Of a stretch of 64,000 nt of DNA, positions 34,813-46,493 are shown piece by piece (the stretch's first letter is position 1; the number at the start of each line of letters is the position of its first letter). The stretch covers positions 4,526,001 to 4,590,000 of the forward strand of contig JAEUWY010000004.1 of assembly GCA_022059125.1 (NCBI GenBank). Direction: 5' to 3'. The notes beneath the pieces were generated by a model. It was not told where the DNA came from and made no database searches. It saw nothing but the letters and a program-made list of their open reading frames with translations. Position numbers and translations under genes: made by a program. Source of the stretch: Corynespora cassiicola (taxonomy: Eukaryota > Ascomycota > Dothideomycetes > Pleosporales > Corynesporascaceae).

Positions 34813-36523
34813 TTAACCTTGCCCGGTGTCACGGTCATCTTCCGGCTCAGTACAGTTGAACGGCAAGAGACCACTGTCTACGTTCTTGCACGCGTATAGA
34901 GGCACTTCGCCACTAGGTACCTGGACTGTAATGTTCTCGGCACGGATGTTGCTGCAGCGCTGATTGAAAGAACAGCGTTAGCATTCTTTCGTTGTCCCAT
35001 CAAAAAGATTCGAGAATAAAGCTTACATCTGGTGCGCTGCAAACCAAAGTTCCGGCTAGCGGGTCCTCCTTCTCCGAAGTCGTTCCGTACATATTCTTAA
35101 TGGTGATGTCTTCAATCGTCAAGTTGGCCTAGGAGCCCTCAGTCAGTATTTGGGCAGTCAAGATGGGGTTCGGTGGGTCTAGTGTGACTTACTGGGTGCT
35201 CGTAGCAAAGGGTTTGGTTCTTTTGCCCGTAACATTGCGTGATCGTTATCGCCCTGTCATTGTTGACGTTACGGAACAGATCGTACGTGACATTCCGCAC
35301 ACGACCGAGCCCGCCTCCGCCATTCAAGAGCGTCTGAAAGCTCGTTTCGATACCTGGCCAGACTTTTATGCGAGCTCCATCACTGGAGTTGGTCAACGAA
35401 ACGTTATAAATGTAAAGGTTCTCGACAATGTCAGTCTTGTTGGCGTATTGACCAAGTGAGCCGACGGAAATGCCGTGGGAGCCAATGCAATCTAAATTTT
35501 GAATCACGACATTGGTACTATTTGGCTTGAAAGAGACGCAATCTGATATCTTTAGTTGCATGATACGGGTAGATATCCATTTATTGCGGGTATCGTAGCT
35601 TACCGTCGGTATTGGAGATGAATGAGTCTTGTATAACGACACGATCCGAGCGGTATGTATCCCAGCCATCCGAGTTGGCGATGACAACATCATTCAGACT
35701 CTGTTAGAATTAGATATCTGTCTCTTCCTCTTCACTGACTTTACGTACGGCTGCTCTCAAGTCCATGTTGCTGATCAGAATATCGGAAGAGTTTGCGATG
35801 ATGTTAAACCACTAGGTTATGAGTTAAAAGAATTCGTACGTCAATGTCACTGATATGGCCTACGTGCGGAGGATTTCGCATTCTCAGATTGGACATCGTT
35901 GCCCCCTTCATACCATCAAATGCGAATAGCATGGGTCGGAATAGCTGCAGTTGCTGTTAGTATGGCGGCAGCAATAGCCTGGAGTCATGCCAGCTTACAC
36001 TCTTGTTCGTCTGAATTTCCTCCCAGTAAGCTTGTCCATGCCCATCAATCACCGAATTTTCGTTACTGAGATCTCCGTAGATGTTCACGTCCTCGCCGCC
36101 CCACTTCCAAAACACAGATTGATTTTGGAACTGGTACTTGAAGCTATTCTCGGCCCAATAGTACACATCGCTATCGTCAAAGTGGATTTCACCAGTCACG
36201 ACTACATCGACGTGCTTGAGGAAGGTGAGGTCCAATGGCGATCCGATGCGATAATTTTCGTCTAGAATGACAGTGCCCCCTCCGTTGCACCTTTTGAAAG
36301 CCTTTAAGATGGCCTTTGCGTCATTGCGATCTTCTTTTTGGCCAGCTTTGACGAAACACCGCTTTTTGGCGTGGCGTGGCGGCGAGTAAGGGAGTGCTTG
36401 GCCGGCATCGAAAGGAGCAGGTTTCACTTGTGGTCGAGATGGGATGTGGTGGCCCTGGGTAACCGATGCTGCGCACGAGAAAGCAATGGTACAAAGAATA
36501 AGGCATATGTTTCCAGGCCGCAT
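34813..36523 (-). CDS. Secreted GH28 exo-polygalacturonase
   Basis: Seven exons (36523-35999, 35944-35864, 35811-35749, 35700-35604, 35542-35193, 35128-35027, 34959-34813) give 454 aa. A signal peptide ([20 protein letters not shown]) starts the protein. GH28 motifs occur in order: NSDG with D234, NTDDC with D255/D256, GSHGISVGS with H278, and RIK at 313-315, at spacings like those of Aspergillus polygalacturonases. The SHG form, rather than GHG, and the GSLG that follows are typical of exo-acting enzymes, which release galacturonate from the ends of pectin. Many N-glycosylation sequons (NKS, NQS, NVS, NLT) fit a secreted glycoprotein. The high intron number is normal for the family. Confidence 0.92.
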
Positions 36524-39355
36524 GCTTGCAATTGAACACGGTCGTTCGCTCTTCGTGTAACATGTGGCTTTGGATTTGGGCAGAGGTGCCTCGAGGATAA
36601 TATACAATCAAATTTAAGCCTCCAAGTCCAGGGTATGACGGTTGGTCTGCAGTTACTCTACGTCCCCTGCTGCAATACGTGGATTATTTGTCGCTTGCTG
36701 TATGCCCCTCCGGTGCATCGGCGCAAGTTACAGCGGAACGATGGCCGCTGTACCCGAGCTAGAAGGCCAAGAATTTGATCAGTGGTCTATTCAAGCAAAG
36801 AAAGACAAGCAAAGGCTGGCCCACCCCCGCATCTTGTCCCGAAAAATATGTGGGTGCGGGGAGGAGGCTTGGCAAAGTGGACTTCAGCCGGAAGCTTCTC
36901 ACTAGATTTTCATTCCTTGGGGTTCTTAGGATCCTTCGGGGGAAAGTGCTTGGATCTTGAATCTGTCGAGGCACAGCTGTGCGTATGCCAAGGTTCGTGC
37001 TGATTGCGTTGCGCATCATCCGAGCTCATCCGGTGCCGAGTGTCGACAAATTGTGACGGAGTCTTCAGTGAAACATGAAAGCTCTCTATACCTTGTAAGC
37101 TCCACGGTCTGAGTACTTTTGAAGCTGACTTGATATATCTGTATAGTTTGCGGCTGGCTTAATCAACACGCTGGTGCCTGACCCTGTATGAAAGGAGTTG
37201 ACCATATTTTGGCTCTTTGCGTGAAGCCGCTCTTATGCGAAAAGAATCGACCTCATAATAACTTCTTGCAGTTTCGCCATAGGTTTGAAGCTTCATACTG
37301 AAATAATGTCATGAAAAAAACCACAAATATCTCCCTTCGGCATGTTGTGGTATCTATCGACGCAGTCTCGGAATATGGATGGCATAAATGCTCATGGAGA
37401 TACAGCATGTGCTGTTATTCTCATTTTCGAAGATAACTCTGTTATCTGGAGGCAAAGATGAAAAAAGTGCTCTAATGCATGTGAGTACGGCAAGTGGTAA
37501 AACTCATGCGACTAACAGAAAAGTCTTTTCGATTTTCTAGAACATACGACTATTAGTATGCAACCCGACCGAAATTTTCTCACTGGTGCCCTTTTAGTGA
37601 TGTGTATCGTTCTAGATTAGTGCTGCCCCTCATCGAAAAGAGATGTTTTGCACAGTATGTGTTTTGCGTCTTTGGATTTGCAAAATATATCAACGGGTTT
37701 GGACAGAACTGTATCAATTTGAAGAAAGAGGCATGGTCATCATACTTACTAATAGTTTTAAACAGAAGCTTGGTGTCGATTGAAAGAAATATTAGTGTTA
37801 CGTTGATTTACCAGTTAGCAAAGAGGTTCGCGGAACCCGAGAGACTGCAGAGATCCATCAACATACCGAGTCAGTTTGATGATTTTAACACGCCATTCTT
37901 CCAACTCTTGTCAGCCAACGCACTCTAGACCAACTCCTGTTACCAATGGAAGAATTCACCGCCTTCTGAGGTAAAGCTAGCCCGCAGTGTGGTACGCGTC
38001 CCTTTCGTCCGCCAGCCATGTCCAAGCTTCGGACATGTCACAGCACCCCTGTGCCTACAAACCTGATTTCTCTCAAATAAGCGCCGGTCATTCTCACGTG
38101 GATATGAAGAAGTTCGCTCGGCTCGAGAACGTTGAGGGGTCGGTAGTTGGTGGCTACCCTGATCGGCCTCTCTTCTATCCCAAAAGCCCATTGCCAGGGG
38201 GTAGATGTTGGCAGTCCCTCGATTTTGGGGCCACGAACTGAATCGTGGGAGCTCCGGCATAGGACCAAGAGACTTGGAAGTGTTGTCGGATTGTGCCGAA
38301 AGGTCCTGGAGAAGGGCCGCTGCCAGCGTAACACCGAAATTGACCCTGTAGTATCGTACGTTCCGGTATTCCTTGCCGAGCGTCAAGCCAGAGGCAGCCA
38401 CATGCAATACTGTTATTTACCGACATGTAGAGAACAAAGTTGGTTGCAACCCAGCACGATGGTGGCAGAGGACACGGTAGTGAGGCAGGACGGCCAGACA
38501 CTGGGGTATTTAGGTACCGGAAGATGCGGACCTTGTGACAACAGAGGCACGGGACAAGGGCCGCCATGTCGAGGTTGGGGACAAGATCGAGGTGCTCAAA
38601 CGGGAGACGCATGCATCTGGATCCACGACGAACTGGCTACTGGCCCACCTGCAAGCTCCGAACAGCAGCCGGGCCAGACCACGACAGAAGCCTTCTTCAC
38701 CACCATCTTTACTCGACGGGGTCAAGACCCGGCAGCATCCTCTTCGGCGGGTTCGCAACAAGCGCAATTTCCATGGTCCCAACATGGGCAAACCTCCATG
38801 GCAAAACATGGACAATTGCAGCTTTGCCATGATGGTACTTGACACCCCGACTAGCCTCACCATCCAAGCCTATAGTTTTGATTGGCACCGGGCTCTGAAA
38901 CCGACGATGCGGGTACAACCCCACCGACCAATTCGGACAAGCAGGTGGTGCACGCGCCTTCGAAGCCGTTCCACGCGCTTCGTCTCACGCGGTTTTCCCC
39001 TCTACTGCCCTTTGCACCCCACCCGATCACGCCCGCGATCATGCTCCAAGCAATGCATCGCGATCGCGAGTGCACCCCTAGCAGCTGTCAAGCACGCATG
39101 GCCCAAGGATAGCGTGCCGCCGTCATGATAAGGACAGGGTATGGCGGCGTTGGCGGTCGCCGGAGGGAGGAGAGAAAAAAAAGTTCCTTATCGAAATGCA
39201 CTACTTCTCCATCGTAATCCCACAATCGCGCATGGCAATCTACCCACCACCCCGTTCCTGATCCTCCAACCAAACCAAAGGGAAACAGAAAAAAACAACA
39301 GCGAAAAGAGTCTTGATCTCCCGAGGCAGCGTCTAGAGAAAAGGACTCGAAAGAC
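36524..39355. other. Gene-poor stretch, partly AT-rich, no gene supported
   Basis: The first few hundred bases are GH28 promoter. From about 37000 to 37930 the DNA is AT-rich with scattered stops and only a short frame (37602-37928), and 38000-39100 is GC-richer with overlapping frames on both strands but no domain. It may be a degraded gene or element. I could not align it to any family. Confidence 0.35.
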
Positions 39356-40192
39356 ATGGCCGTCCCCGACGAAGTAGCCTTTTGGCGCCTCCTCTCCATC
39401 ACCTCCGCCCTCGTACGCGCTGAACTGAGCCGGGCTGAGCCAAACCTGCGCCGCCTCGCCGTGTTGAGCTGCACGTTGGACGCGCACGCCGCCTACGACC
39501 CATCGGCCGAGCTCACCGACGAGCACGCACTGCAGAATCAACAGCAGCAACGGCAGCAGCGGCAGCAAGACGCGCTCATGGTGCACCACCCAGACTACTA
39601 CTACTCGGCGTACCCAACCGACGATTCCGACGACGAGAGCACCGATTCCGACGAAGAGGTCGAGGATGGGGTGACGAGTTCCGAGGACGAGAGTGAGGCC
39701 GAGGAGGAGAGAGGCCCCACTGTACCATCGCCGGTGCCAGAGGTGGGGGAGGCGTTAAGCGAGCAGCTTCAGAATAGGTGGATTGAGGCATATCAAGGTA
39801 AGTCTCATCTTCTCCTCTCTTTTTTTTTCCTCGTTCTTCTTTCCTCCATGTGAGGTCTGGTGTCGCGTGAAGCTTTTCTTTCTTTCTTTTTTTTTTGGTC
39901 GTTGACTCTGACGCTATCCAACACAGCCTACTCGTCAGCAAAGACGCTGGGCCAGGTCGAGGACCACGGGTCCAGCTCCGACGAAGATTGTGAGGACGAT
40001 TCCAGCGATGAGAATCGGGACTCGGCGCTGCACATCTTGCACAGCTACCGTGGGACCGCGGTGTCGAACAAGACGAGCGCGAGCGTGCTGGTGCCCTCGC
40101 TGCACGGGGACTACTTCTTGCAAGAGGAGAGGGCTACCAAGGGGCAGAGGGGCGTGACGAGGCGGAGAGCGAAGAAGTGGAGGCTTGATTGA
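39356..40192 (+). CDS. Acidic, Gln-rich protein of unknown function
   Basis: Two exons (39356-39797, 39927-40192) give 235 aa. A helical N-terminus (FWRLLSITSALVRAELSRAE) precedes a Gln run (NQQQQRQQRQQ) and a strongly acidic segment (DDSDDESTDSDEEVEDG). After the splice come another acidic cluster and a conserved-looking end (HILHSYRGTAVSNKTSASVLV) with a basic C-terminus (TRRRAKKWRLD). The intron has a clean GTAAGT donor and ACAG acceptor, which argues that the gene is real. I do not recognise the family. The layout suggests a nuclear or scaffold protein, nothing more. Confidence 0.6.
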
Positions 40193-40553
40193 CACAGAAT
40201 TTTCTGGACCGAGTGTCCCCATGGGCGGCTGAGAAGGGATGGAATACCCGGCTTGCCTCGACGGCACGCCACACTACTACGTACCGGCGGTTGTCTTCAA
40301 ACGATCATAGTAAAACTCTGGTCTTGTAGAGCGGCAATAAGGAAGGCTGCAGGGTCAGTCATTGTATTGCATCCAAACACAATCACCACATGGTTAGCAT
40401 GTGAAAGGCTTGTTCTCTTGAAAAAAAAAAGTCGATTGTGGAATTTGCTGTGTGCGTATGTGTGGTGTAGGTATAGGTATCAAACATGTGACCAAAACTC
40501 CTTTCCCCGCTAATACCCTTCACTAAATGGTGGTTACAGAGGTCATGGTTCCT
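40193..40553. other. Convergent 3' flank, no gene supported
   Basis: Lies between the stops of the acidic protein (+) and the CaaX peptide (-). It contains an A-run at 40421-40430. Probably the two 3' UTRs. Confidence 0.5.
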
Positions 40554-40676
40554 CTACATGACAACGCACCAACAGGACTCGTCACAGCCGCAGCAGTCGC
40601 ACTCCTCGCCGCACGAGGTGCTGATGGGCTTGGGCTTGATAATGGAGGTGATGGAAGAGGTGGTGCTGCCAGGCAT
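40554..40676 (-). CDS. Short Cys-rich CaaX peptide, candidate a-factor-like pheromone precursor
   Basis: A 40-residue frame starts at ATG 40676 (MPGSTTSSIT) and ends ESCWCVVM. The last four residues form a CaaX prenylation box with Met, which favours farnesylation. Seven cysteines sit in the last 19 residues. There is no signal peptide. Ascomycete a-type pheromone precursors are short, Ser/Thr-rich at the N-terminus, lack a signal peptide and often end CVVM, so this is a good candidate. The extra cysteines are unusual and a metallothionein-like role is the main alternative. A TATA box and a probable 5' UTR intron ending 16 nt before the ATG support expression. The frame also stays open upstream to 40889, but that ATG lies only a few bases past the TATA box. 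Confidence 0.6.
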   Translation of the reverse strand: MPGSTTSSITSIIKPKPISTSCGEECDCCGCDESCWCVVM

Positions 40677-40692
40677 GTTGGTCGTGGTTGAG

Positions 40693-40748
40693 CTAGAGGA
40701 GTGATCAGTCAGTGAGCAATTAAGAGAGAAGAAGCCAAAGAAGCGTAC
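40693..40748 (-). other. Probable 5' UTR intron of the CaaX peptide gene
   Basis: On the minus strand GTACGC begins at 40748 and CTCTAG ends at 40693, enclosing 56 nt with a CTGAC branch-like site about 15 nt before the acceptor. The length is not a multiple of three, so splicing here would break the upstream extension and favour the ATG at 40676. Confidence 0.5.
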
Positions 40749-40892
40749 AGTTTTGTAGTGTGGGAAGTTTGGTTTCTTCAAAAAAAAAAGTTGATCGAGA
40801 CGAATGTTTTCGGGGTGAAAAGTCGGAGTAGTGGAGGAGGAGGCGAGCCGTGTGTCTGATGAATCCAAGTACGAGAGGTCCAACTCCATCCC

Positions 40893-40900
40893 CCTTTATA
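40893..40900 (-). promoter_or_regulatory. TATA box (TATAAAGG) of the CaaX peptide gene
   Basis: TATAAAGG on the minus strand, about 220 nt before the chosen ATG. Typical spacing would start transcription near 40865, inside the upstream open frame. Confidence 0.5.
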
Positions 40901-42706
40901 TCCTCTCCAACCCAAGTCTCCCTACGTCACATTGCACCTCCGTAAGCCCAAGTAATCCACCCGCCTGCCACCAACCAACCCACCCTCCCCCCCTTCGCAT
41001 CACCGAACCCTGAAACCTGCATATCCCTCATCCACACCAACCGCCCAACCATCTCCCCTGCACCGCCTCAAACTCCACACTCTCCGTCTCCTCCCTCAGC
41101 CCCAGAGACTTCCAATCGCAGCCCGACAACAGCATTCGCATACGCCACCTCAGCCGCCGTCCCATGACCGCCATGGCCCCCATTGGCCAACCCGTCGGCC
41201 GACTCGCATCCTCGCAGGGATCCGGCTTCGCAAGCTTCGCACCAAGCACAGCCAAGCTTCCTTGGCCCAGCCGTAATTCCCGCAAAAGGCGCCCGACAAG
41301 CTTTTCCAAGCCTCAATGGGATTTCCTTGGCGGGTGAATAAGGCGCTGATCGGGCGCGCCACGCAGGACCCCTGGCTGAGTGATGCGAAGAGGTGATGTC
41401 TTTGTGCAGCGCTGACGAAGCGGCCGGCAGGGCTGGATGGAGGGGTGAGTAAGTAGCCTGGCGTATCTGGGTGTATGCACCTTGGAGGGCCGGGCCCGGG
41501 AGGTTGCGGGACTCGCCGTTCCAAATGGGCGGAGCGAGAACGAGAGAGTGAGAAAAAGCAAGGCATTGCGTCGACGTCGTCGTCGTCGTCGTGGCTGCAG
41601 TCGAACGTGGGGCCTAGACACACGCACACACCGCCCGTCTACCGGTACGTACATGGTACTGCATGCGTTAGCCACAATTCAAGGTTGACGGCGGGTAATA
41701 CGAGCCACAATCTCTGCGACGGCCGGGGCAGGGCCTGGTTCGGCCGGTCTGGTGCGGTGCGCCACTTTCAGCGAGACGACGGCAGACGGCAGACGACAGA
41801 CAACAGGGCCGTCATGCTAGGCCGGCCAGGCCCTTTTCGATTTGGGAAGCCCCATGCGCGAGGATTATTGGGGAGTGACGCGTCCCCGTCCGACTGGACA
41901 CCGATGCGCGGGGAGCTGGCTTCCAGGATTGCCAGAGTTGCGGCTGAGGGACGACGACGGATACACAGCTGGGCAGGGGACTGGATGGTAATTACCCGCC
42001 GCACAATTATTGATTTGCCCTCTCTACAGTACGCGCTCCGTCGGACGATTCTTCTTTCTAGAAGAGCCATGGGATGTGAGTTTCCGCCCAATTTGCTTCC
42101 CCTGGCATATAGGCACGTTTCACCTTTCGGCGCGTCGTTGGCATTCAAAGCGAAACGATATGCTGGCCTTTTGCTATCTCGGGAAATTCCCAGCTGACTG
42201 GGGATGTGAGCGGTTATCCTTTGGGTCATGGAAACATCCTGTATCCGCTCTGCCTCCAAGCCACACAGGGTCTAATTAGAGCCCCACGCTATTCATCTCC
42301 CCCCAACACGCCTATCCCATTCCACCCCCAGCTGGCCAGCCTTTCAAGTCTCTGCACCTCACAGCCATAGCCACAACGGCCGCATCCAAGAAGAGAGCAA
42401 ATGGAAGAAATAGACTCGTCACTAATATGCCGCTAACAAGCTCACTAAGAACACTCCTCCCCTGCCTTTCCCTCCCTTCAAACTCCCATGCCACCAAATG
42501 GACAGGTAGTCGGTAAGCGTACACAAAAAGCCACTCCCACCTAGACCCTCCAATCCCTTGGCCCCAACTTACAAAGTCTCTCCCATTTACTTGCCACAAG
42601 GTCGACCCTTCTATCCCATTCTCCATCGCAAGCCTTCTATTGCTCACCCCTACATGGAATAGTGCCCCTTCTTATTCCTCAGAAAAGCCTGCAGATGGTC
42701 GAAGAA
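40901..42706. other. Intergenic region, no gene supported
   Basis: Upstream of the CaaX peptide gene and downstream of coronin. It holds a GTC triplet repeat (41576-41592) and several compositional frames on both strands (for example 41475-42197 plus) without recognisable domains. Confidence 0.45.
41576..41592. repeat. GTC triplet microsatellite
   Basis: About five and a half GTC units in tandem. Confidence 0.8.
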
Positions 42707-44865
42707 TCATGAGCGCGCCTCCTCCAATTCGAGCTCGAGTTGCCGTATGCGCTCATCCTTCTCGCGGTCTCCTCCGGCCTGGGCCTGCTGGCCGACCTTG
42801 ACCTTGAGCTGGTTGACCTCGCGCATCAGCAGAGCGATCTGGTCAGACTGGTCCGACATGATCTTGTTCTGTTGCTCGAGCGTGCTCTTGATGTCGGAGA
42901 GGTAGTCCTTGATGCCAGCAGCCGCGCCGGCTGCGCTTGGTGCGGGGGTCGAGGCTGGTGCGGAAGCGGCGGGAGTAGGATCGGCGGCAGGGGTGGGCTT
43001 TGCAGGGGCAGCGGCTGGCGTGGGAGCGGGCTTGGGGGCTTCGGGCTCCTTGGTCATGACCGGTCCCTTTGTCTTCTCCTCCTGTCGCGCGGCCGTGGCC
43101 GATGGGCGCTCAACGGGCTTGGGCACCTCCTCGAAACTGGACGCATCGTCTTCCGACTCTTCTTCCTTGTCAGCAAACTTGGACGCTTGGGAGGCGAGAG
43201 ACTGCTTGTTGTCGTTCATACTTGAGGGCGGGTTGCGGGCAGCAGCAGGCGCAGGCGCAGGCGCAGGAGCCGCAGCGGGGGCAGGCTTCGGGGCCTCGGT
43301 CTTGGTAGGAGGCGGGCTCTGGATGGGCGTTGCAGAGGCAGACGACTTGTATTCAGAGGCGGGAATCTCCTTGGGCGCGACGCCTTCGTAGACGCTCTCG
43401 AGCGAGATCTTGGGAGGCAGGGCAGTCTTGCCGCCGAACCACTCGCCCGCGGTGGTGCCTGGCTTGAGACCGACGGTGGGTGGGTAGATGTCGTTCTGGA
43501 ACATCTCGGAGCGGCGAGGCACAATGAAGGAGATGGGCTCAATGTACGAGTCGTTGACCGTCTTGAAGCAGCGCAGGACCTCATTGTCGTGGAGGTTGAT
43601 GCCGCGCTTGGGCAAAAAGGCAATGCCACGCTGGGGGTCGGGCGACTTGTACTCGGAAAGGTACTCGAATTTGTCGTTTTCATATTCGTAGTAGCGAATG
43701 TTGCCGTCACTGCGCCAGTCAGTCTAGCCAAATGAGTGGGTGGAACAAGGACTTACCCCTTGCCAGCCAGGTAGAGGCACTGGGTGCCATCGTCCCAGAA
43801 TGGCATGCAGACACCGGAGATGGAGTCGAGGATTTGGAAGCCACCAATGGGCTCGCCCATGTTGCGGGGGTCCCAGAGACCCAGCTGGCGGTCGCTCATG
43901 CGCGAGAAGCCGGTGGTAGCAATGCGGTCGACCTCGCCCATCCACACAGCACGGCTGTTCTTCGCGCCCGAGTGGCCTGGCACCTCCTGGGCGGGCTTCT
44001 CCTGGCGCACATCCCACACGCGCAACTTCTTGTCACGGCTAGTCGTGGTCAGGTAGGCACCATCGGCGCTCCACGACAGCGACTGGACAATGTCGTTGTG
44101 CTTCAAGGTGAGCTTGGGGGTGCCGGCCTCGACGTCCCAGATCTTGATGGTGTAGTCGCCCGAGGCACTGGCGAGGACGCGATCGGCGGCGGGGTTGAAC
44201 AGGACATGGCCGACCTTCCTGTAGGCTGTTAGAGGGGTTTCTGTCGCATGTGGCATAGGGAATCAAGTGGCTACCTCATGTGCCCGCTGAGCTTAGCGAC
44301 GGGCGACACGTCGGCGGGCTCCTCGGCGTCGGTGTAGAGGGTGAAGTTTTCGGGGACCTTCCATATGAAGACCTTGCCATCGTCGGAGGCGGAGGCGATG
44401 AGCGAGTCGTCAAAGGGGCACCAGTCCGTGTCGAGCACGGCGGCGGTGTGGCCGCGGAAGAGGGGTATCTGCTCGGGGAGGCGGCCTTTCTCGTTGATGG
44501 GGATGACGGCGAACGCGCCGCCGCCGCTGGCCTCCCAATTGACCGAGACATACTCGGGGTTGGCCTGCGTGAGTCTCAGCGGGCTGTGGGCGGGCGTGGG
44601 GGGTGAATTGGGCGGCGGCTGACCTTGATCAGGTTGGTGTCCCAGGCATTCTTGGAGATGCGGATGTTGTCATAACATTGCTCCTGCGGTGCGGCCGTGT
44701 TAGCGCAGGCGTATATTAATCGACTGAACTGCAGCAGGACCTCACCTTCTTGCTGCCGCGTCCAAAGACGTGGCCTGTGGCGGCGTGTTGTTAGCGGTAA
44801 GCAGAGCTGGCGCTGGGCACGAGACACGTACGGTACTTGGACGCTCTCACGAAGCGGCCGGCCAT
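42707..44865 (-). CDS. crn1: Coronin, actin-binding WD40 protein
   Basis: Six exons (44865-44832, 44774-44746, 44683-44624, 44564-44275, 44218-43757, 43709-42707) give 625 aa. The start MAGRFVRASKYRHVFG is the classic coronin N-terminus. A beta-propeller of WD40 repeats follows (FRGHTAAVLDTDWCPFDD, LSGHMRKVGHVLFNP, LASASGDYTIKIWD), then the coronin extension (LPKRGINLHDNEVLRCFK, VPRRSEMFQNDIYPPT). A Pro/Ala/Glu-rich linker and a C-terminal coiled coil (KSTLEQQNKIMSDQSDQIAL to LELELEEARS) complete it. Coronin binds F-actin and Arp2/3 at cortical patches and helps endocytosis and hyphal tip growth. The first two exons are only 34 and 29 nt. Confidence 0.96.
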
Positions 44866-45443
44866 TGCGGTGGTGGGTGAGGGGAGGCGGGAGCGGGTAG
44901 GGCGGTAGGAATGGGCAGTCAGTAGCAAAGCCGGGCCCCTGAAATGGTGGAATGTCGTGCGTCGTGCAGCTCTGGCGGGCGGGTCTGCGAAGTGAGAGGA
45001 TGCCGCAACTCGTTTCGCTTTTCGAATCTTAGCTCCAGGGCGGCTGTGTTTCGACGGGGGGGAGCTGGGCTTGGCACCGCCGCCCCCCCGATGTAGCTCT
45101 CGCTTGCTCCACCACAGCTCCCCACCCGCTGCTGCACGCCGTGACGCCTTCCCCGCCGTTTAATATCTGCCAGGCGCCCGGGTTCTGGCCGTTTGAAGGG
45201 GCTTTTTCGAGAGTCGCTTTTTCATGCGAACTGCCCTCGCATGCGTGTCTGATCCTCGGTGGCGTGATATCCACATTTCGCACCTGCCAATTTCTGTCGT
45301 CTGCATGCATCACGTGCTCTTCCTCCACGGGACTCATCCCATCTCAGTCCATCCATTCTGGTGCCTAGCCATCATCCCATCTCGTTCCAGCACATGCCCT
45401 GCCATGCCCTGCCATGCCCTGCCATGCCCTGCCCTGCCCTGCC
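44866..45443. other. Coronin promoter and 3' repeat, no gene supported
   Basis: Upstream DNA of coronin with a poly-G/C run near 45054-45090. At the other end it carries a tandem repeat that abuts the stop of the next gene. Confidence 0.5.
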
Positions 45444-45445
45444 CT
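45391..45445. repeat. GCCATGCCCT tandem repeat
   Basis: Four copies of the 10-mer GCCATGCCCT pass into three GCCCT half-units. The array ends at the stop codon of the minus-strand gene, so it would lie in its 3' UTR. Confidence 0.85.
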
Positions 45446-46265
45446 ACACATCCTCAAAAACCCGCCTTCCCCTCGCCGCCTCCTCCATCCCCAACACCTC
45501 ACACCGCCCCCTGATCCATACCCCCCAGTCCTCCCTCGCCCGCGCCCGCGCCACCACACACTCTTCAGGATATACACTCCAGGCCGTCCCCGTGAGCCCC
45601 CAATCGAATCCCCTGTTAAATGACCTCGTCTCTTCTCCCCTCCATGCCCCCATCACCTCTCCAAACTCCCCAATCAGAACCTCCTTGAACGCCAGCTCGA
45701 CCATGGACGCGTAGTGCTCGAGAGACTTGTCTCGTGAGCCCTGGCCCCTCTTTTCGTCGGCTGCCCGGAGTAGAGCCAGCTGAGTGTCGATGCAACGCGT
45801 GAAGTGTGCCGTGGGGACGGAGGCGCGCGGTGGAGCGTTGGAAAAGGTAATGGGTTGGCTCATGTGCGCGGACACGAGGGATGGTATCGAGTTTAGAAGC
45901 TCTCCGATTGCAACCCCGAGCGTGTATGGCCGGTCTAATATGCTTTTGAGGATGGCCATCGTGGGGGAGACATCATCGCGGGAGGCGTCGGCAGGCTTTG
46001 GACGTTTATGTGTGGGCGACGAGGGTGGGGAGGTGGAAGTCCGGCCACGCTTCATGGCTCCAGACATTTCTGTGATAAGATGATCGGATCTTGTTTCTTT
46101 CTCTGTGGGATGTGAATATGCTGGAGCTGAGTTGGCAAAACGTTGTTGTTTCTCGGGGCGTCGGGGCAGTGGCTGGCGTTGCGACTCATTTTCGAAACTC
46201 ATAAGCATTTTGACTGTGAAATCATTTGGGGGTATAGTTTTGTTGGGAGTGGTTGAGATGGCCAT
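45444..46265 (-). CDS. Fungal protein of unknown function, intronless
   Basis: A single exon gives 273 aa from ATG 46265. The first ~100 residues are polar and low-complexity with a basic patch (KRGRTSTSPPSSPTHKRPKP) that could be a nuclear signal. The rest is a compact, mostly helical region (MAILKSILDRPYTLGVAIGE, HFTRCIDTQLALLRAADEKR, HYASMVELAFKEVLIGEF) ending in Trp-rich GFDWGLTGTAWSVYPEECVV. No family was recognised. Codon use and frame length suggest a real gene. A tandem repeat directly follows the stop. Confidence 0.6.
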   Translation of the reverse strand: MAISTTPNKTIPPNDFTVKMLMSFENESQRQPLPRRPEKQQRFANSAPAYSHPTEKETRSDHLITEMSGAMKRGRTSTSPPSSPTHKRPKPADASRDDVSPTMAILKSILDRPYTLGVAIGELLNSIPSLVSAHMSQPITFSNAPPRASVPTAHFTRCIDTQLALLRAADEKRGQGSRDKSLEHYASMVELAFKEVLIGEFGEVMGAWRGEETRSFNRGFDWGLTGTAWSVYPEECVVARARAREDWGVWIRGRCEVLGMEEAARGRRVFEDV

Positions 46266-46493
46266 CAAATATATTTTTTTTTAGCTTGCGATGGGACGAT
46301 GTGTCACTCGTCCCAGGCATCACCTGTCTTGACCACCTCATGGTGACTACATCACACTATGACTTGCACATTTACATTCGGGAAAGCACGCAATAACTAC
46401 ACATAAGCCCATGACTATATTCATGCACTCGGTCTAGCCGCGTCTTACTGCACAGTTACTCTATCGTACGCTCTCATCCGGCCCACCCCCCCC

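Noticed and set aside
37602..37928. Possible gene fragment in AT-rich DNA
   Set aside because: No family resemblance, surrounded by stops, no supporting splice sites.
40554..40889. 108-residue version of the CaaX peptide starting at 40889
   Set aside because: That start lies within a few bases of the TATA box, and a frame-breaking 5' UTR intron is likely at 40693-40748.
41475..42197. Plus-strand frame of 240 codons upstream of coronin's 3' end
   Set aside because: Contains simple repeats and Arg/Ser-rich composition without any conserved segment. Judged to be chance.
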